Assembly: GCA_947303805.1 (NCBI GenBank)
Contig: CAMYZE010000001.1
Coordinates: forward strand, 310,001-374,000
DNA: 64,000 bases
DNA from: an uncultured Clostridia bacterium
GTDB lineage: Bacteria > Bacillota > Clostridia > Lachnospirales > Lachnospiraceae
Reading direction: 5' to 3'
Positions 60,087 through 64,000 of the stretch are shown here, one piece after another (positions within the stretch are counted from its first letter, which is position 1; every line of letters starts with the position of its first letter). Both the position numbers and the translations under genes were made by a program. Under the pieces are notes generated by a model, which saw nothing but the letters and a program-made list of their open reading frames with translations, was not told where the DNA came from and ran no database searches.

Positions 60087-61151
60087 TTGGAGAAAAGTAC
60101 GAAAAAGAGAATATATTGTTTTGATTTATTAAAAATCATTTCAATACTTATAGTTTTCATGCATCACATAATGATGGACCTCTATATTGTTCATCCGATG
60201 CATAATTTGAAAATACTCGACACTTTAATACTTAGACCAAATATGAATCTAGGCATGATAGCCTGCGGATTATTTGTAATGATATCTGGAGCAACTTTAG
60301 CTCTTAAGGGAAGGGAAGAAGAACTTATTTCTTTTTACAAAAAAAGATTTATAAGGGTTCTTATTCCCTTTTATATTGCTTACATAATGTACTTTTTGAT
60401 AAAAGTTATTACTTTTAAAACTATATTTATATTTGGTGGCATACCTAAGTGGAGATTTATATTTACGGTACTTGGAATTGACGAATATCTTGCTGCAAAT
60501 GGCGTAAGGACTTTTTCACTCGGAATAGGTGAGTGGTTTCTCGGCTGCATACTTTTTTGCTATCTTGTATATCCATTTTTATATAAAGCGCATAGAAAAA
60601 ACAAATATCTTACATTTATTGTGATGACAATATGGTTTCTATTTATAAATTATAATTATGGTAGATTTAATTTTGTAATACCAAGTCATATGAATTTCTT
60701 CTGCCAAATATATAATTTTTATCTAGGGATCCTTTTGATAGATAAAGACACACTTTCAAAATTAAAAAAATGGTTACTTGTGGTAACCATTCCAGTAATT
60801 TTATTTTTCTATTTTTATAAAGGACTGATACTTTTGCCAGACAATTTAAAAACTACTATTGTCTTAGTGTCTATATTTATAACCTTTTACGAATTAGAAG
60901 GATTTATTTCTAGTTTTGAGTGGCTTAAGACGTTTACCGTATTTTTTAATAAGATTTCACTTGAGATATATTTAGTCCATCATTTTGTCATTTATCAGGT
61001 TGACTATATGCTTGGATATAGAAGACTTGGAGGTATTGCTACACTTTTAGTTATAATTTTTGAATTAGTGATGACTATAGTGCTTGCAATTATAACAGAA
61101 AAATTAAGTTCTAAAGCATATGCTCTTATGGATAAGAGCAATAAAAAGTGA
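60087..61151 (+). CDS. acyltransferase 3 family membrane protein
   Basis: 354 aa with about 10 TM segments. IYCFDLLKIISILIVFMHHI is the family opening (R-x-x-x-D-x-L-K ... H). GEWFLGCILFCYLVYP and LEIYLVHHFVIY are further signatures. It transfers acyl groups to exported polysaccharide or similar. The only fitting start is TTG at 60087, 4 nt after the cyclophilin stop and without a standard binding site, so coupled translation is likely. Its 3' end overlaps the converging acyltransferase by 48 nt. Confidence 0.85.
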   Translation: MEKSTKKRIYCFDLLKIISILIVFMHHIMMDLYIVHPMHNLKILDTLILRPNMNLGMIACGLFVMISGATLALKGREEELISFYKKRFIRVLIPFYIAYIMYFLIKVITFKTIFIFGGIPKWRFIFTVLGIDEYLAANGVRTFSLGIGEWFLGCILFCYLVYPFLYKAHRKNKYLTFIVMTIWFLFINYNYGRFNFVIPSHMNFFCQIYNFYLGILLIDKDTLSKLKKWLLVVTIPVILFFYFYKGLILLPDNLKTTIVLVSIFITFYELEGFISSFEWLKTFTVFFNKISLEIYLVHHFVIYQVDYMLGYRRLGGIATLLVIIFELVMTIVLAIITEKLSSKAYALMDKSNKK

Positions 61152-62201
61152 GAAAAGTATACCAAGACTTGAAAGAACTACTATCGAAAAAATTGAATTG
61201 TGTGTAAGAGTTGTGCCTACAATAATAGGTAGGCGAGGTATCAAGAAGACATTAGTCACAAATACAGATGGCACATGACCTGCTAAAATGTATAGACTAT
61301 TCTCTCCAAATACGCTAAAAATATTTTTTATGATAGGTATTTTGCTAATTGGAAAAGAAATTATGGCAAAGATAAAGAAACCAAGTACTGCATCGACATA
61401 CATTAGGAGTGCATTTTTATAATCTCTTGCATTTAAATCTATACGACCATTATACATAGATAGTTCATACCACGCTATGGCAAATACAATTAATATTGTG
61501 ATAGTAAGAATAAAAGTAAATACTGCGGCCGCAGTATTTTTTTTAATTTCTTCATATGCAATAGGAACATATTTGCCAAGTATCTTTCCGAAAAATATAA
61601 ATCCAAGACAAAAGCCTGCGATTTCTACATTAAATGGAATACGAGGCATTTTATAATATCTTGCATATATAAAAGATATATACATAAGAAGTGATATTAT
61701 GATAAGTGTGAGTATAGCAACAAAACCATACTTTTCATTATTTCCATCTTTATTATCTTCATAGATGGAAAGTTTGATTCTATATGTAAACCATTCTATC
61801 ATTTCAAATGCAGTCATAGCTACAAAGTAAAATGTCAGAAACCAAAGTGGAAGATTAATTGCATTTATTGGATCGCCTATTCCTCTAAACATCACTATAG
61901 TAGATTTTATTTTTTGTTCTATAGAAGGTGAAGGAATGAATATTAAAGATATAATATAGAAAACAAAGTAAGGTATAAGAGTGCCCTTTATTCTCTTTAT
62001 AACAATAGTAGACAGTTTGGTATTTTCATCAATATGAGACAATATACCACCTATTATTAAAAAGGCTGGCATATGAAAACTATATATAAGTGTGAGAGTT
62101 CTTGAATCGTAATCAAAAAATGGTAAGTGACCTATAACTACAAGAGTAATGAGTAGCCCCTTCATCACATCAATATATGTACTTCTTGGATTTTTGTTCA
62201 T
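61104..62201 (-). CDS. acyltransferase family membrane protein (OatA/NodX-like)
   Basis: 365 aa with about 10 TM segments. RSTYIDVMKGLLITLVVIGH and YSFHMPAFLIIGGIL are typical of fucose-4-O-acetylase-like acyltransferases. GENSLYILAGHVPSVFV is the late signature. The ATG at 62201 has no ribosome binding site; a TATAAT on the minus strand at 62213-62208 ends 6 nt before it, so the mRNA may be leaderless. It faces the + strand acyltransferase and overlaps it tail to tail. Confidence 0.85.
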   Translation of the reverse strand: MNKNPRSTYIDVMKGLLITLVVIGHLPFFDYDSRTLTLIYSFHMPAFLIIGGILSHIDENTKLSTIVIKRIKGTLIPYFVFYIISLIFIPSPSIEQKIKSTIVMFRGIGDPINAINLPLWFLTFYFVAMTAFEMIEWFTYRIKLSIYEDNKDGNNEKYGFVAILTLIIISLLMYISFIYARYYKMPRIPFNVEIAGFCLGFIFFGKILGKYVPIAYEEIKKNTAAAVFTFILTITILIVFAIAWYELSMYNGRIDLNARDYKNALLMYVDAVLGFFIFAIISFPISKIPIIKNIFSVFGENSLYILAGHVPSVFVTNVFLIPRLPIIVGTTLTHNSIFSIVVLSSLGILFSLFIALIHKSICFRT

Positions 62202-62207
62202 AGTTAT

Positions 62208-62213
62208 ATTATA
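62208..62213 (-). promoter_or_regulatory. -10 element abutting the minus-strand acyltransferase start
   Basis: TATAAT on the minus strand, with the ATG starting 6 nt downstream. Transcription would begin at or next to the start codon. The -35 is weak. Confidence 0.45.
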
Positions 62214-62244
62214 CAACAAAAAATGTAAAAATATAACTAAAAAC

Positions 62245-62273
62245 TTGATATATATTCTTTGATAGGTTATAAT
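62245..62273 (+). promoter_or_regulatory. promoter for the DUF3298 lipoprotein and exonuclease genes
   Basis: -35 TTGATA (62245-62250), 17-nt spacer, -10 TATAAT (62268-62273), 30 nt before the start codon, with AAGGAG in between. Confidence 0.75.
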
Positions 62274-62302
62274 TAAAAGGTTGAGTTAAAAAAGGAGAAA
62301 AT

Positions 62303-63076
62303 ATGAGTTTAAAGAAGATAATATTTATTATAACATCTATTTGTATGGCAAGCCTATTATTTGGCTGTATAGCTAAAACTGAGACTAAAGTTAATGCTAC
62401 AGTAAATACTGAAGCTAGTAGCGATACTAAGGAACTTGTAGTAAATAAAGAAGTTAAAGATATCTCTGATGTAGAGGATGGAAAGACATATCAAACAATC
62501 AAGTATACTGTAATCACTTGTGAGAATAACGAAGTTCTTCAAAAGTCTCTTGATGAATTAAATGCCAAGATGAAAAAAGATGCTGAGAACTTTAAGGCGG
62601 AGCATGCTGAAGAAATAAGAAACTTTATAAAAGAGAATACTGACATGCAAGAGGCAGAATATGCCAATACTTCTGATATTACTTTTGTAAGGCAGGATGA
62701 TAAGTATTTATGTCTTATAGAGTTTGTATATACAAATACAATGGGCGCACACGGAATGTATTATCAAAATGGATATACCTATGATGTAAAGACTGGACAA
62801 AAGCTTGGCATTTTTGATTTTGTAAAAGATAAGGAAGAACTTAGAGCTTATTTAAAGAAGTGGATTAAAGATAATAGCAATGAATATGATTTCTTTGATG
62901 AAGCATCTAATGCTGTTATTGATGCTTATGTAGATGGAGAGTATGAATTGCAATTTTATATAAATAAAGATTTGACAGTTATGTTTCAACCATATGATAT
63001 AGCGCCATATGCAGCAGGGCTTATAGAAGTAAAACTTGATAAAAGTTTATTGAAGGTGGACTTAGGTGATATTTGA
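62303..63076 (+). CDS. DUF4163/DUF3298 (RsiV-like) lipoprotein
   Basis: 257 aa. Lipobox LFGC (Cys about 22). An acidic linker is followed by the DUF4163-like region (YQTIKYTVITCENNEVLQKS) and DUF3298 (YDVKTGQKLGIFDFVKDKEE). FTNTMGAHGMY-like text reads VYTNTMGAHGMYYQNGYTYD. Domains of this kind occur in the lysozyme-sensing anti-sigma factor RsiV, but no sigma factor is encoded here. Its end overlaps the exonuclease start by 11 nt. Confidence 0.85.
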   Translation: MSLKKIIFIITSICMASLLFGCIAKTETKVNATVNTEASSDTKELVVNKEVKDISDVEDGKTYQTIKYTVITCENNEVLQKSLDELNAKMKKDAENFKAEHAEEIRNFIKENTDMQEAEYANTSDITFVRQDDKYLCLIEFVYTNTMGAHGMYYQNGYTYDVKTGQKLGIFDFVKDKEELRAYLKKWIKDNSNEYDFFDEASNAVIDAYVDGEYELQFYINKDLTVMFQPYDIAPYAAGLIEVKLDKSLLKVDLGDI

Positions 63077-63869
63077 TAAATTGAGGAAAACAAAAACAGG
63101 TTATAGCTGCTTTTACGATAGTGAGTTCAATGCCTACGATGATGGAAAGAACTTAAGTGTCCCGCAAGAAGTTGTATCGATTGGTGTCTGCATAACCAAT
63201 GACAAGGGTGTAATTATAGAAAAGTTTTATTCACTTATAAGTTTAAAAGCTGCTAAAAGAATATCGAATAGGTGCACAGAGATAACCGGCATAAAGACTA
63301 AAGATTTAAAAGATGCTGAAGGATTTGAAAAAGTAACTGCGAAAGTTGCTAGACTACTTAAAAAATATTCGATTAAAAATGTCTACTGCTACGGACTTGA
63401 AGACAAGAGGATACTTGATAAGACAATAGAACTCTATGATAAGAAGAGAGATGGAAGATATATATCAAGACTTTTATATGATGTCCGAACTGATTTTAAG
63501 AAAAAAACAAAAGGTAAAGTAGGTGAACAAGGACTGCCATTTTTAAAATCGGTTTGTGAGATAGATGGACCAGTAATACACGATGCCTTGCAAGATGCTA
63601 TAGATCTAGCGAGAATATATTATAAGATTAATACTGTAGGTTATAACGAAAAAATATATGAGCAACTTAGCAAGGAAAGAGAAGAATTAATCAGCTATAA
63701 GAGAAATAGACGAATTAAGGAAGAAAATGCAACCGTAGTAAGTGATGATTTAGTGCATTTTAAAAATCAACTAGTAGAATACCTTGAAAGAAATGAAATT
63801 CCACATATGGATAATGGTGCAAAGAGAGCGTTGATCGATGATTTAAATCTCCTCTTTATAGGAGAATAA
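63066..63869 (+). CDS. DnaQ-like 3'-5' exonuclease (DEDDh)
   Basis: 267 aa. Exo I is CFYDSEFNAYDD (D-x-E), Exo II is in NVYCYGLEDKRILDKT and Exo III is VIHDALQDAIDLARIY (H-D-x4-D). The C-terminal 50 residues are charged and helical, ending AKRALIDDLNLLFIGE. The GTG at 63066 overlaps the lipoprotein gene; GAAGGTGG lies upstream. The role in DNA or RNA turnover is not specified. Confidence 0.85.
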   Translation: MIFDKLRKTKTGYSCFYDSEFNAYDDGKNLSVPQEVVSIGVCITNDKGVIIEKFYSLISLKAAKRISNRCTEITGIKTKDLKDAEGFEKVTAKVARLLKKYSIKNVYCYGLEDKRILDKTIELYDKKRDGRYISRLLYDVRTDFKKKTKGKVGEQGLPFLKSVCEIDGPVIHDALQDAIDLARIYYKINTVGYNEKIYEQLSKEREELISYKRNRRIKEENATVVSDDLVHFKNQLVEYLERNEIPHMDNGAKRALIDDLNLLFIGE

Positions 63870-63898
63870 AAAAATAAGGCAAGTGAGCCTTATTTTTT
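63868..63898. terminator. intrinsic terminator after the exonuclease gene
   Basis: Stem AAAATAAGGC / GCCTTATTTT with an AAGTGA loop and a T-run. The last 100 bases hold TTGATATAATTG (promoter-like) and an imperfect GTGAATGTA/TACATTCGCAC inverted repeat but no visible gene. Confidence 0.88.
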
Positions 63899-64000
63899 TG
63901 CTCTACTAAAATATATGATAATTTGATATAATTGTGTTTGGTGGTGGGAGACAATTTTAAATGTGAATGTATAAAGTCATTACATTCGCACTCTATGTGT

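Overview
This window is AT-rich (roughly two-thirds A+T by eye), with strong AGGAGG-type ribosome binding sites, short intergenic gaps and gene families typical of strict anaerobes. These include a double-cubane-cluster reductase, YedF and DUF3343 selenium/sulfur proteins, pyruvate phosphate dikinase, a PFL-like UPF0210 protein with its ACT partner, and a Tad pilus operon of the DUF5702/DUF6382 type. Together they point to a Clostridia bacterium, probably near Lachnospiraceae. I cannot name a species. No rRNA, tRNA or CRISPR array was recognised.

Layout. 1-10.95 kb: an import and chalcogen/oxyanion region, all on + and ending at a strong terminator. It holds an SsuABC-like transporter (ATPase truncated by the window edge), a MalY-type C-S lyase, a double-cubane reductase, a TVP38-type membrane protein joined in frame to a tandem-Mop molbindin, YedF, a Pst-like SBP/permease/permease/ATPase set, a soluble P-type-ATPase-like HAD protein and DUF3343. 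11-19.1 kb: housekeeping plus molybdenum cofactor genes (nnrD, a divergent moaE, moaC-moaA-mogA) with a PTPase, ACT/UPF0210, kinase, aldolase and thymidine kinase. 19.1-25.5 kb: accessory genes, namely a truncated macro domain joined to DUF3795, an AlbA_2 ATP-binding regulator behind four tandem 20-bp repeats, DUF2806, a CAP12/TIR-type effector, a HEPN-like protein and HicAB. 25.5-30.9 kb: an alcohol dehydrogenase pseudogene and miscellaneous enzymes.

31.4-42.9 kb: a phase-variable type I restriction-modification locus. hsdM, a CoiA-like protein and abiH precede an inverted spare half-hsdS, the intact hsdS, a tyrosine recombinase, a RelB/YoeB toxin-antitoxin pair, a second inverted and startless half-hsdS, a DUF4143 ATPase, and hsdR. 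Three recombination sites sharing one 13-bp core let the first and second target-recognition domains be exchanged independently, so four specificities are predicted.

43-47.4 kb (minus): pyruvate phosphate dikinase with a lysine/alanine-rich histone-H1-like tail, and an NSS-family transporter. 47.7-59.4 kb: a Tad/Flp pilus operon with two prepilin peptidases. 59.4-63.9 kb: a cyclophilin lipoprotein, two acyltransferases that converge with overlapping 3' ends, a DUF3298 lipoprotein and a DEDDh exonuclease.

A short dispersed hairpin repeat (consensus about TGTAGGGGCGA-GY-tt-RC-GAGCCC) recurs through the window. It lies between genes, directly before ribosome binding sites, supplies stop codons, and occurs in frame inside nnrD.
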